DNA of 64,000 bases from JAICYJ01 sp035695105 (GTDB taxonomy: Bacteria > Actinomycetota > Thermoleophilia > Gaiellales > JAICJC01). The stretch covers positions 1 to 64,000 of the forward strand of contig DASSEV010000053.1 in the NCBI GenBank assembly GCA_035695105.1, given 5' to 3'. The notes under the pieces were generated by a model that was not told the DNA's origin, ran no database searches, and saw nothing but the letters and a program-made list of their open reading frames with translations. Of this stretch, positions 1 to 8,114 are shown in pieces. How positions within the stretch are numbered: position 1 is the first letter of the stretch; every line of letters starts with the position of its first letter. Both the position numbers and the translations under genes were made by a program.

Positions 1-1
1 G

Positions 2-958
2 TACTGGATCGGCACCGCGGTCGGCGCGGCCGCGTCGCTGGTGCTGCTCAACCCGAAGTACTTCGCGATCGACGTCGGCTGGCGTGTCGGCTTCGGCATC
101 GGCGTCGTGCTCGCCTTCGGCGTGCTGCTCGTGCGGCGGTACGTGCCGGAGAGTCCGCGCTGGCTGATGACGCATGGCCGCGCGGACGAGGCGGAGGACA
201 TCGTCTCGAATGTCGAGCACAAGGTGGAGGATTCCACCGACGACTCGCTGCCTGAGCCGGAGGGCACGATCGAGGTGCGGCAGCGCGAGAGCATCGGCTT
301 CGGCCCGGTGATCAAGGCCGTCTTCGGGGAGTACAAGAAGCGCTCGCTCCTCGGCTTCATGCTGATGGTGACGCAGGCGTTCTTCTACAACGCGATCTTC
401 TTCACCTACGCGCTGGTGCTGGCCAACTTCTACAAGGTGCCCGCGCAGTCGATCGGGTACTACATCCTGCCGTTCGCGCTCGGGAACTTCCTCGGGCCGG
501 TGGTGCTCGGCAAGCTGTTCGACGTGGTCGGGCGGCGGGTGATGATCTCGTTCACCTACATCGTCTCGGGCGTCGGCCTGATCTTCCTGGGCTACCTGTT
601 CCAGCAGAACTCGGTGTCGGCGACCCAGCTGACGGTCGGCTGGTCGGTGATCTTCTTCTTCGCGTCCGCGGGTGCGAGCGCCGCCTACCTGACGGTCAGC
701 GAGATCTTCCCGATGGAGACTCGGGCCATGGCGATCGCGTTCTTCTACGCCGTCGCGACCGGGATCGGCGGGATCATCGGCCCGGCGCTGTACGGCCACA
801 ACATCGCAACCGGCAACCGCACGACCGTGTTCTACGGCTACCTGCTCGGGGCCGGCCTGATGATCCTCGGTGGTCTGACCGAGGTGTTCATCGGGGTGAA
901 CGCCGAGCAGCGAGGGCTCGAGGACGTGGCAACTCCGCTCACGGCGGAGGACGCGTAG
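2..958 (+). CDS. MFS sugar-porter-type transporter (5' end outside window)
   Basis: The reading frame is open from base 2, so the gene starts upstream of the window; about 318 C-terminal residues are visible. This is a major facilitator superfamily protein of the inner membrane. The phrase PESPRWL, followed by a helical stretch with GRADEAE, is the signature after transmembrane segment 6 of the sugar porter family, and a GRR motif lies in the loop of the second half. About six hydrophobic segments follow the central cytoplasmic loop, as expected for the C-terminal half. Substrate cannot be read from sequence; related proteins carry sugars, aromatic acids or other metabolites. The C-terminus (GLEDVATPLTAEDA) is soluble and short. 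Confidence 0.85.
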   Translation, partial: YWIGTAVGAAASLVLLNPKYFAIDVGWRVGFGIGVVLAFGVLLVRRYVPESPRWLMTHGRADEAEDIVSNVEHKVEDSTDDSLPEPEGTIEVRQRESIGFGPVIKAVFGEYKKRSLLGFMLMVTQAFFYNAIFFTYALVLANFYKVPAQSIGYYILPFALGNFLGPVVLGKLFDVVGRRVMISFTYIVSGVGLIFLGYLFQQNSVSATQLTVGWSVIFFFASAGASAAYLTVSEIFPMETRAMAIAFFYAVATGIGGIIGPALYGHNIATGNRTTVFYGYLLGAGLMILGGLTEVFIGVNAEQRGLEDVATPLTAEDA

Positions 959-1027
959 CGGCCGGCGGCACCGGCCACTGATTGCGCCTGCCCTCGGCCG
1001 CCAACCCCGAGGGCCCGGCGCACGACG

Positions 1028-1061
1028 ACGGGAACCGGGCACGCGCTTGCTCGGTTCCCGT
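1028..1061. terminator. Hairpin between convergent genes
   Basis: A perfect 10-bp inverted repeat (1028-1037 with 1052-1061, arm ACGGGAACCG) with a 14-nt loop lies between the convergent MFS and cyclase-fusion genes. No clear T-tract follows on either strand. It probably acts as a bidirectional terminator. Confidence 0.5.
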
Positions 1062-1096
1062 TGCTCGTTAAGGAAACGATTGCCTGAACCCGGCTG

Positions 1097-4000
1097 CTAC
1101 CGCACCCAGAGCTGGTCGAGCAGCACGCTCCATTCGGCGTTGTGCTGGTAGTTGCCGACGCGTGACGACACGACGTCGGTGCTCACGTCGGCGGTCAGCG
1201 GAACCCAGGCGGCGAGGTCGACCGCCCGCCGGTCGGCCTTCTGCCAGAGCGCGGCGCCGAGGGCCGGGTTCCGCACCTGAACCTCCTCTGCCTGGTTGAT
1301 GAGACCGTCGAGCCTGGAATCGCACAGCTCTGCCGTGTTCAGGTTGCGGGTGCTGCCGGGCACGTACGCCCGGCATGACAGGAGCAGGTCGAGGAAGTCG
1401 ATGGGGTTCGGGTAGTCGGCGGCCCAGCCGGAGAGCACCGCATTCACCCGACGGTTCGAATTCGATGCGGCGTCGTTCCACTCCCCGAAGCCCTCGCCCG
1501 TCGCAGGCGTCACGTGCTGTGATGCCCGATAGCCGATCTGGTCCAGGGCCTGCAGGATGGACGGCAGCATCGGGATCGATGACGATCCGCCCCACGCCCA
1601 GACCACGACGCGCGCCCCCGACGTTCCGGAGGCCTGCACCAGCGCGCGCGCCTTCCGCAGGTCGGGACCGGTCCATGTCCCGCTGGTCGTCGAGCCGCTC
1701 GTGTACGGGCAGTAGGGCGCGTAGCCGAAGATCCCCGGCGGGAGCACCTGGCACGTCGGGACGACCGCACTGGGCCCGCCGAGGGCGTCGGCCATGGCCC
1801 CGCGGTTGACGGCCAGGTTGAACGCCTGCCGAGCGCGCACATCATCGAACGGCGCGACGCGCGTGTTCAGCGAGACGTACTCGAGGCCGAGTGAGGAGAC
1901 GGGATGCGCCAGCGTCGCGTAGCGGCTGGAGAGCTCCCTGTACCGACCCGGTGGCGGCGGCCCGACCAGCACGTCCGCCTGACCCTGTTCCACGGCGCTC
2001 AACGCGGCGTCGCTGTCCTTGTACCGCACCCACCGGATGCGATCGGGGTATCCGGGCGGCTGCGCGTCGGCCGACCACGGCCGGAAGTGCGGATTGCGCA
2101 CCAGCAGCACTCCGCGGTGCCCGTGGCGGTACAGCTGCGAGACCATGTAGGGCCCCGTGCCGATCACCGGTTTGCCGCTGTCCGGTGGCGGTGCGCCGGG
2201 CGCAACGATGTTGCCCACGGGCATTGCGAGCTTCAGCGACAGGGCGGGGTCCGGCTTCGTCAGATGGATCGTGATCGTGCCGGTGGCGTCGTCGGTCTCG
2301 ATGCCCTTCGCGAGCGAGCACGTGGCCGGCGTCTGTATGCATGCCGCGTAGCCGACGACACTTCCGAGCGCGAGCTGCGCGTAGTAGCCGCGTGACTCGA
2401 ATCCGAGGGCCTGTGGTGACACCGCGCGCTCGAGCGAGGTGCGGAAGTCGGACGCGTGCACCCGGCGTCCGTCGGAGTACCGCAGGCCCTTGCGGAGCTC
2501 GAACGTGTACGTCCGCCCGCCGTCGGTGACGGTGGGCATGGCGACGGCGAGATCGGGAACGACCTGAACGCCGGCGGAGCCTCCGGCCCTGCGGTAGGTG
2601 ACGAGCCCGTCGGTGATCATCGAGGTCAGCTGCCAGTGATCCTGATAGGGCGCCACCGCGGGATCGAACGGGCCGTACCCCGGTCCGAAGTCATCGCTGG
2701 CGTAGGCCACGTTCAACGTCCCGCCGCGGTGCGAGGCCGAGGTGGCGACCGCCGGCACCCAGATCCGGCCGTCGCCGGCGACCGACGCAATCGGCTTGCT
2801 GCCGGTCGGCGTAGTGGCCGTGTCGAGGCTTTGGCTGATGCGCACGACGCCGGCGGCCGTCGACACCCAGGCGGTGTGATTCGCGAACGAGACGGAGCTG
2901 GGACGAGAGCCGACCGGTATTGGGCTGCCGTGCTGGGTCGATGGATCGAGGCGAGTGACGGTGCCGTCGTCCGCGTTGGCGACCCAGAGCTTGCCGTCCC
3001 CGAAGGCAACGCCCACCGGATCGTTTCCGACCGGAGAGCGGCTCACGATCTGCATCGTCTTCGGATCGAGCTTGGCGACCGTGCCCGACGACGCGTCGGT
3101 GACCCACACGTAGCCCCCGCCGACGGTGACGGCGGACGGGGCGCCGCCGATGGCGACCGCGTTCGACGCCTTCAAGTTCGGGCCGATGCGCTGCACCGTT
3201 GCATCGATCGCATTCACGACCCATGCCGCCCCGTCACCGTAGGCGATCGGGCCCGGCCCCTGGCCCACCCGGATCGCCGTGACGGCGCCGGTGTCCTTGG
3301 GATTGACCCAGCTCACCTGACCGCTGCCGCCATCGGCCACCCAGACACCCCCGCCGCCCACCGCGATCCCGGTCGGCGAACGGCCGCCCTGGAGCGGGAC
3401 GGTGTCGACGACGATTCGCGCCTTCGGGTCGATCCGGACGATCATGTCGCGGTCGGTGATTGAGGCCCAGATCGATCCCGCTCCGGCGGCGACAGCTGCG
3501 GGCGTTCCACCGAGCCTGACGTTGCCGACGATCGAGCCTGAGGGATCGAGGACGCCGACCACGTTGGTGCCCAGGTGGTCCGGATGGTGCGCGCCACCGG
3601 AGAGCGTGGCCGCGGCGGCGACGAGGCCGCCGAGCAGCACCACGGCGGCGACGGCGATGCTGGCCACCCGCACCGGCGTCCACCGCTCGGCGGCGACCGG
3701 CTCCTCCTCGGGCAGGTCGAGGTCGAACTCGAGCTGGTGGACGTGCACCGGCGCGTCGAACCCCTTGAACTCGAGCCGCCCGCGATCGACGTAGGCGAGC
3801 TCGTCGGTTCGCCGGGCGAGATGCACGACGCCGTCGGAGATGAGCACCTCGCCCCTCTTCGCCACGGAGCAGAGGCGGGCGGCGAGATTGAGGGCGCCGC
3901 CGCGGTAGCCGCCGGCGACCGGCACCGCCTCGCCGGCGTCGATGCCGATGCCGATGCCGAGCGGCAGGGAGGGATCCGCGCGCATCTCGGCGGCGCAGCG

Positions 4001-4249
4001 GCGCTGAAGATCGACGGCGGCGCGAAGCGCGGAGCGGGGGGCGGTGAAGACGCAGAGGGCCTCATCGCCGCGAAGTTCGACCACACGACCGCCGCGCGCC
4101 TCGACCACTTCGTGCACGACCTCGGCGAACCTGGCGGCCAAGGCGGCGCCCGCCTCGTCACCGTGCGACTGGGTGAAGCGGGTGTAGCCCCGGACGTCCG
4201 CGATCAGGAATGTGCGGATCTCGGCGGGAGCGTCTGTGCCTTCCGTCAC
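1097..4249 (-). CDS. Class III nucleotide cyclase / beta-propeller / family 5 solute-binding protein fusion
   Basis: A 1050-residue three-part protein. Residues ~12-170 form a class III adenylyl/guanylyl cyclase domain: both metal-binding aspartates are present (D18 in IADVRGYTRF, D62 in LRGDEAL) and so are the transition-state N121 and R125 in LNLAARL, so catalysis is plausible. One transmembrane segment follows (~194-216). Residues ~225-505 are a repeated propeller with units of the form VWVADGGSGQV (YVTN/NHL type). Residues ~510-1045 resemble SBP_bac_5, the oligopeptide-binding protein fold of ABC importers. The topology suggests a cytoplasmic cyclase coupled to an extracellular ligand-binding part, a receptor cyclase; that role is inference. 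GTG start. No ABC permease lies beside it. Confidence 0.85.
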   Translation of the reverse strand: MTEGTDAPAEIRTFLIADVRGYTRFTQSHGDEAGAALAARFAEVVHEVVEARGGRVVELRGDEALCVFTAPRSALRAAVDLQRRCAAEMRADPSLPLGIGIGIDAGEAVPVAGGYRGGALNLAARLCSVAKRGEVLISDGVVHLARRTDELAYVDRGRLEFKGFDAPVHVHQLEFDLDLPEEEPVAAERWTPVRVASIAVAAVVLLGGLVAAAATLSGGAHHPDHLGTNVVGVLDPSGSIVGNVRLGGTPAAVAAGAGSIWASITDRDMIVRIDPKARIVVDTVPLQGGRSPTGIAVGGGGVWVADGGSGQVSWVNPKDTGAVTAIRVGQGPGPIAYGDGAAWVVNAIDATVQRIGPNLKASNAVAIGGAPSAVTVGGGYVWVTDASSGTVAKLDPKTMQIVSRSPVGNDPVGVAFGDGKLWVANADDGTVTRLDPSTQHGSPIPVGSRPSSVSFANHTAWVSTAAGVVRISQSLDTATTPTGSKPIASVAGDGRIWVPAVATSASHRGGTLNVAYASDDFGPGYGPFDPAVAPYQDHWQLTSMITDGLVTYRRAGGSAGVQVVPDLAVAMPTVTDGGRTYTFELRKGLRYSDGRRVHASDFRTSLERAVSPQALGFESRGYYAQLALGSVVGYAACIQTPATCSLAKGIETDDATGTITIHLTKPDPALSLKLAMPVGNIVAPGAPPPDSGKPVIGTGPYMVSQLYRHGHRGVLLVRNPHFRPWSADAQPPGYPDRIRWVRYKDSDAALSAVEQGQADVLVGPPPPGRYRELSSRYATLAHPVSSLGLEYVSLNTRVAPFDDVRARQAFNLAVNRGAMADALGGPSAVVPTCQVLPPGIFGYAPYCPYTSGSTTSGTWTGPDLRKARALVQASGTSGARVVVWAWGGSSSIPMLPSILQALDQIGYRASQHVTPATGEGFGEWNDAASNSNRRVNAVLSGWAADYPNPIDFLDLLLSCRAYVPGSTRNLNTAELCDSRLDGLINQAEEVQVRNPALGAALWQKADRRAVDLAAWVPLTADVSTDVVSSRVGNYQHNAEWSVLLDQLWVR

Positions 4250-4389
4250 GACCGCGCCAGTCTACGGGGTCCGCTTTCTACCCGAAAGGCTGGGAGCGGG
4301 CGCTGCCGTGTGCGTGCTCGTGGGCTAGGATGGATCGGCCTGGTCAGCCGAGCGGCGGGACCCCCCGAGGCTCGGCCGGCTCAGTCGCT

Positions 4390-4462
4390 GCGGACGTAGC
4401 TCAGTTGGTAGAGCGTCGGCTTCCCAAGCCGAAGGTCGCGGGTTCGAGACCCGTCGTCCGCT
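4390..4462 (+). tRNA. tRNA-Gly (anticodon CCC)
   Basis: Full cloverleaf: acceptor stem GCGGACG (4390-4396) pairs with CGTCCGC (4455-4461), D-arm GCTC/GAGC, anticodon stem TCGGC/GCCGA with loop TTCCCAA giving anticodon CCC (codon GGG), and T-arm GCGGG/CCCGT with TTCGAGA loop. CCA is not encoded. The last part of this gene is repeated about 1.86 kb downstream. Confidence 0.96.
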
Positions 4463-4465
4463 CTC
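4418..4465 (+). repeat. Direct repeat copy 1 (3' part of tRNA-Gly, attL-like)
   Basis: Bases 4418-4465, from the anticodon arm to three bases past the tRNA end, match 6276-6323 at 46 of 48 positions, with the first 32 bases identical (mismatches at 4450 and 4454). This is the pattern left by integrases that use tRNA 3' ends as attachment sites. Confidence 0.8.
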
Positions 4466-4648
4466 TTTTCAGAGACCGCTTTTCGGCTTCCAGAGAGGCC
4501 TCGCGGCCCTTCTGCCTCGGCGGCGCTCAGTCCGCCGGAAGCCACCGGAGTCCGTTCTGTGCGCAAGCGGTAACGCGAGGCAAGGGATGCGCCGTGGAGT
4601 ACCTGAGCCTGCCGATGCACCACATTGGCGGTACTGCTCGCGTGCCTC

Positions 4649-5128
4649 TCAGAACGAGGCGTCCGCCAAGCTGCCAGCCCAGCCCAACGAGAGGAAGGCA
4701 CCGAACGCAGCGAAGACGTACCAGCCGCGTCGGTTGCCGTCGGGCCTGATGACGCCCCAGCAGGACAATCCGAAGCCGAGGATGCTGATCAGCATTGCTA
4801 TCCGAGCGGCGACGAACCCCGCATGGGTGATCGACTTCGGAGTTCCCCCTTCATACACCGACCCAAAGGTGTACTGACTAAATGCGTATCCCAGGAGCAC
4901 GACGTACGCGGCGATCGTGCCGGAGAGCCATAGCCCCAGGTTGGCGGGGCGAGCGTGGCTCGGTTCGGGGGTCGATGGGAGCGCGGAACCGCACTCCGGG
5001 CAGTACCTGATCACCTGACCGTCCGCGTTGAGATATTGACCGTCCCGAACCATTGCGAACGGCACGCCCGTGCCGCACGACGGGCATCGCGCCACCGGGC
5101 CTCTCACCTGTGCTGACTGCTGCACCAC
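4649..5128 (-). CDS. Zinc-ribbon membrane protein, unknown function
   Basis: A 159-residue protein that I do not recognise as a named family. The N-terminus holds a zinc ribbon (CPSC near residue 15 and CPEC near residue 43). Then come three hydrophobic segments (roughly residues 65-85, 105-125 and 135-153), so the ribbon is probably cytoplasmic and tethered to the membrane. The start is GTG at 5128, preceded by AGGGCGG; a second GTG follows directly. It lies inside the presumed tRNA-Gly element. The residue pattern looks coding (hydrophobic helices, spaced cysteines) despite the atypical surroundings. Confidence 0.6.
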   Translation of the reverse strand: MVQQSAQVRGPVARCPSCGTGVPFAMVRDGQYLNADGQVIRYCPECGSALPSTPEPSHARPANLGLWLSGTIAAYVVLLGYAFSQYTFGSVYEGGTPKSITHAGFVAARIAMLISILGFGLSCWGVIRPDGNRRGWYVFAAFGAFLSLGWAGSLADASF

Positions 5129-5720
5129 TAGTGCCGCCCTGCTCGAGAGAGTTCAGTGCTTCCAGTGTGGGCCTGCCTCGACACATCTGGCCTCAGGGGA
5201 ACCACCGGACAGGATTCCGCGAACACCCGCATCTTCCGGCCTGGCGATCGTGCGAGCGCAAGCGCGCCGCGGGCTTCTCAGGTCGTGTTCGTGACTCCGC
5301 AGGGCCACCGCTATGCGAGGTTCCGGAAGGCGCTCGCGACCGGTAACCCGCACAGCTCGTCTGCCCGGTCGCCCCGCCTTCGCTGAGCAACTCCGCCCTC
5401 TTGACGCGACGTCTGACGATCGTATGGTCGAACTACCGCCGCTGACCCGGCTCGGTTCCACGGGTCAGTCGCGGCCCAGCAAGCGCGCGAGCGGAGGACA
5501 CAGTCGTGCGTTCGCCGGTGTGCGCCGGGCAGCAGGCTCTGGCTCCGCCCCTGATGCCCGGCGCACCCGCGACAAGCAAGGCACCCCTTTGGGGGACGCG
5601 CTGTCTCCTGGTCGAGGTGAAGCTTCATGTGGCGCGTTGATCGGGGACGCGCAGCGGTCCACGCCTCGCTGGCGGATTGGGGGTCTACTCCGGTTTGTCG
5701 CGGCGCTCTGCGTGGCTGCA
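5129..5720. other. Gene-poor stretch in the tRNA-Gly element
   Basis: About 590 bases without a convincing gene on either strand. Open frames of 60-190 codons exist but are arginine/serine/proline-rich and look like chance frames of GC-rich DNA. The visible structure is the long hairpin at 5520-5566. It could hold decayed genes or an unrecognised RNA. Confidence 0.5.
5520..5566. repeat. Long inverted repeat, 12-bp perfect stem
   Basis: GTGCGCCGGGCA (5520-5531) pairs perfectly with 5555-5566. Inside the 23-nt loop, CAGG (5533-5536) can pair with CCTG (5550-5553), extending the stem with small bulges. It has no T-tract and no adjacent gene end, so it need not be a terminator; it may be an RNA structure or a remnant of an element end. 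Confidence 0.5.
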
Positions 5721-5757
5721 GCCGAGATCCTTGGGTGGAGCCCCCAAGGGTCTCGGC
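5721..5757 (-). terminator. Strong hairpin after the small zinc-ribbon gene
   Basis: GCCGAGA plus TCCTTGGG (5721-5735) pair with 5743-5757, giving a 15-bp stem with one G:T pair and a 7-nt loop. It begins 10 bases past the stop codon of the minus-strand gene 5768-5965, which supports that gene being real. No clear T-tract follows. Confidence 0.6.
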
Positions 5758-5767
5758 CCCTGAGCTT

Positions 5768-5965
5768 CTAGCCGGGTAGTTCTTCGCGTTCGACGATGTA
5801 GTCGACTGCGCCGCAGCTCGGACACTCCCAGCGCCGTCGATTGATGCGCCACGAGCGGCGATGCTCGGGCCGACCCTCCATGTGTGCATCGCTTGGGTTG
5901 TCCCAGATCATGCGTACATCGAGGGTGTGGCAGCGGGAGCAGCGGCGGATCCAGAAGTCGGGCAC
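5768..5965 (-). CDS. Small zinc-ribbon protein, unknown function
   Basis: A 65-residue frame with two cysteine pairs (CSRC near residue 9 and CPSC near residue 48) separated by a basic, tryptophan-containing stretch, which is a zinc-ribbon pattern. I chose the GTG at 5965 because the frame further upstream encodes a phrase (GSRTRDLRLGKP) that is simply the antisense translation of the tRNA-Gly fragment. The predicted start has no good Shine-Dalgarno, so the exact N-terminus is unsure. A strong hairpin sits just after the stop codon. It is the second zinc-ribbon gene inside the presumed tRNA-Gly element. Confidence 0.45.
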   Translation of the reverse strand: MPDFWIRRCSRCHTLDVRMIWDNPSDAHMEGRPEHRRSWRINRRRWECPSCGAVDYIVEREELPG

Positions 5966-6275
5966 CGCTACGCTTGCTTTAGCGGCGGCGATTGGTGACC
6001 GATTAGGAGGAGTGGAGTGCGTGCCCAGCGTGTTGCGCTCCTCGCTCAACGAGGCTGCTCGGCCGGGCCGGTATTCACCACCGCTTCCGGCTCGGTCGCG
6101 CAGCTTGAACTCTCGCCACGCGCTCGGCCGCCACTTGGCGCGTACGGCAAACACCAGAAGAGCGGGACGAACACCCTGCCGGGTTCCGCGAGACGCTGCA
6201 CCACCCTGTTGCCTGGGGGCGCAACGTGGGGGGCGCAACCACCCCGTGAAACCGCTCGGGGAACGAAAGAGGTTG
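5966..6275. other. Non-coding stretch before the tRNA fragment
   Basis: About 310 bases with no supported gene. Open frames here are low-complexity shadows, or run through the tRNA fragment antisense. No hairpin or repeat stood out apart from the tRNA-like repeat that follows. Confidence 0.5.
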
Positions 6276-6323
6276 GGCTTCCCAAGCCGAAGGTCGCGGG
6301 TTCGAGAGCCGGCGTCCGCTCTC
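6276..6323 (+). repeat. Truncated tRNA-Gly 3' half (direct repeat copy 2, attR-like)
   Basis: Matches 4418-4465 of the intact tRNA-Gly at 46 of 48 positions. It has the 3' side of the tRNA: anticodon stem-loop, variable region, T-arm and 3' acceptor strand, but no 5' acceptor strand or D-arm, so it cannot fold into a tRNA. Substitutions at 6308 and 6312 lie in the 3' strand of the T-stem, as expected in a sequence no longer under tRNA selection. An automatic tRNA search may report it as a pseudogene. Confidence 0.85.
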
Positions 6324-6516
6324 GCAGTACGTACCGTGAAGTCGGCCGCTAAGCACCGCGCCACATCGGCTCGGCCAGAGCCGGTAAGCAGTTCCCCAGT
6401 GACCGTGCGTTATTGACTTTCTCCCGGCGACTCGGAGAATGGCACGAGCTCCGCGTTCGGCCGAGTTTCGCCGCGGCGACTCGACGCCTGTTCGCGACAC
6501 ACTAGAGGGGGTCACC

Positions 6517-7317
6517 ATGAGGTTTCGGATCCTGTTCGGCGCGGCTGCGTTGGTCGCGTCGCTGGGGACGGCTGCTACCGGGCTGGTCGCCACGGCCAGC
6601 GCAGCGCACGCCACCGCGCTCACCTGCACCGGCGGGGATTTCGCGATGGGGCAGTTCACCACCATCCAGTCGGGTACCTACTCCAGCATCACGGTCAAGG
6701 GCGCCTGCAACATCGAGCCGAACGCCGTGATCAACGTGACCGGGAATATCAGGGTCGCCGCTGGCGCCGTTCTGGATGCACAAAGCGCTCCGGCGGTGAT
6801 CACCGTCGGGCACAACGTCACCGCCGGTCCCGGCTCGATTCTCGGCATGGGCTGCCAGCCATCGAACACCATCGGCATGTTCGCGGGGGTCCCGTGCGCC
6901 GCCGACCCGACCGGACAGACCGTCATCACCGTCAGAGGGAACGTCACGGCCGGCAACGCGAACACCGTGCTGCTTCGCAAGTTGACGGTGGGTGGGAACA
7001 TCTCGCTGGCCGGTGGGGGCGGCGACATCCCCTGGTCGATCAAGGGCAACACCGTCGGCGGCAACATCACGATCAGCAGCGTCTCGGCCGACTGGCTCGG
7101 CGTGCAGTTCAACACCGTCAGCCGCAACGTCGTGCTTCACAACATCACGGTCCTCGACCCGGGCGATCCGGGCCGCACCGTCGCCGTGGTCGAGAACACG
7201 GTCGCGAATAACCTGATCTGCTCGGGGCTCGCCCCCGGCGTCTCTGGTGGATTCATCCCCGGCGAGGTCAACCACGTCGGCCATCAGGCGCTCGGCCAGT
7301 GCGCAGCACTGGTCTAA
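6517..7317 (+). CDS. Secreted repeat-rich protein, probable beta-solenoid
   Basis: A 266-residue exported protein. It begins with a typical Sec signal peptide (MRFRILFGAAALVASLGT, then an alanine-rich cleavage region near residue 31). The mature part has many short repeats of the type ITVxGNVTxGNAN and GNTVGGNITIS, with regularly spaced asparagine, valine and isoleucine; this is the pattern of a right-handed beta-helix. Several cysteines (for example in the first and last thirds) could form disulfides. The start at 6517 is chosen for the signal peptide and for GAGGGGG shortly upstream; the frame is open further upstream. Function is unknown; adhesion or matrix roles are common for such folds. 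Confidence 0.7.
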   Translation: MRFRILFGAAALVASLGTAATGLVATASAAHATALTCTGGDFAMGQFTTIQSGTYSSITVKGACNIEPNAVINVTGNIRVAAGAVLDAQSAPAVITVGHNVTAGPGSILGMGCQPSNTIGMFAGVPCAADPTGQTVITVRGNVTAGNANTVLLRKLTVGGNISLAGGGGDIPWSIKGNTVGGNITISSVSADWLGVQFNTVSRNVVLHNITVLDPGDPGRTVAVVENTVANNLICSGLAPGVSGGFIPGEVNHVGHQALGQCAALV

Positions 7318-7329
7318 CCCCGTAACACC

Positions 7330-7373
7330 TGCCCGTCTGTCACCCCGCACGCCCATTGGGTGGCAGACGGGCA
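7330..7373. terminator. Bidirectional terminator hairpin
   Basis: TGCCCGTCTGTCACCC (7330-7345) pairs with 7358-7373 over 16 positions with a single A/G mismatch (G:T in one strand) and a 12-nt loop. It lies 12 bases after the secreted-protein stop codon and between convergent genes. Confidence 0.75.
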
Positions 7374-7477
7374 CGTTGCGGAGGCCGCCCTCATCACGGC
7401 GTTGCTCGACGGCCGTGATTGAACGGGCACCGAGCCGAGATCCAGGCAGGTGCATGCCGGTTCCCGGCGCGAGCGTC

Positions 7478-7888
7478 CTACAGCTCGATGACGCCGGCGC
7501 TCGTCGGTGTGAACCCACACCCGTCGACGTAGAACGGCCGGAGGCGGTCTTCGAAGTCGACGTGCAACCACTCGCACCCAGCCTCCCGAGCCTCCCGAAC
7601 GGCAACCGCGACCAGCTGCCGGCCGATGCCGAGACGTCGCGCCCGGTTGGCCACCATCACGTCCTGGATCCACGCATGCACCAACCCGTCCCACGGGACG
7701 TTCACCAACCCGACGAGCGACCCGTCGGCCTCGTCTCGGGCGACCACCCAACCGAGGCTGTGGCGATGAACCTGCTCGACCCAGTTCCATTCCGTCTCCT
7801 CGTAGAGCCGGGTCTCGAATGCCTCGGCGTGGAGGGCGTTCGCCTCTGCATTCGTGAAGTCTCCCCGCCATGCGTACCCGACCTCCAT
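7478..7888 (-). CDS. GNAT-family N-acetyltransferase
   Basis: A 136-residue protein of the GNAT fold, transferring an acetyl group from acetyl-CoA to an unknown amine. The acetyl-CoA binding motif is visible as VMVANRARRLGIGRQL (variant of the R/Q-x-x-G-x-G/A loop), followed by WLHVDFEDRLRPFYVDGCGF, the usual end of motif B. The start at 7888 is preferred over upstream options because TAGGCT sits 7 bases before it, like the leaderless promoters of other genes here, and because the GNAT fold begins there. The longer upstream frame would overlap the intergenic region of the ligase gene. Confidence 0.75.
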   Translation of the reverse strand: MEVGYAWRGDFTNAEANALHAEAFETRLYEETEWNWVEQVHRHSLGWVVARDEADGSLVGLVNVPWDGLVHAWIQDVMVANRARRLGIGRQLVAVAVREAREAGCEWLHVDFEDRLRPFYVDGCGFTPTSAGVIEL

Positions 7889-8114
7889 CCGGAGCAGCCT
7901 ACCGAGGCCGTTCTCAGCCGCGACCAGAAGAACCGTGCAAACGGCCCCTTGCGCTCCGACATCGGGCTGCTGAGGTCCGGCTCCGGAAGCCATGCAGCTA
8001 CTTCAAAGCGAACGGCTGGGCTGCCGGACGGCGATAGCCTGCACCGTCGTGGTCCACTCCCAGCGATTCGACGTTCTGTCCGCCGATGAGCGTTCCCGCC
8101 TTGACGCCTCGACC

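Larger units (their letters stand above)
4463..6323. mobile_element. Probable remnant of an element integrated at tRNA-Gly
   Basis: The stretch is bounded by the intact tRNA-Gly and by a truncated copy of its 3' half in the same orientation, which is the arrangement of attL and attR around a tRNA-integrated element. Unlike the rest of the window, coding density is low, with two small minus-strand zinc-ribbon genes and several large hairpins. No integrase, excisionase or transposase can be read, so the element is either a decayed remnant, or was mobilised by an enzyme encoded elsewhere. The alternative is a simple partial tRNA duplication. Confidence 0.5.

Noticed and set aside
4381..4701. Minus-strand frame with GSRTRDLRLGKPTLYQL
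   Set aside because: This is the antisense translation of tRNA-Gly, a well-known false protein phrase.
5129..5720. Several frames of 60-190 codons in the tRNA-Gly element
   Set aside because: Arginine/serine/proline-rich, no domain pattern, no ribosome sites; look like chance frames of GC-rich DNA.
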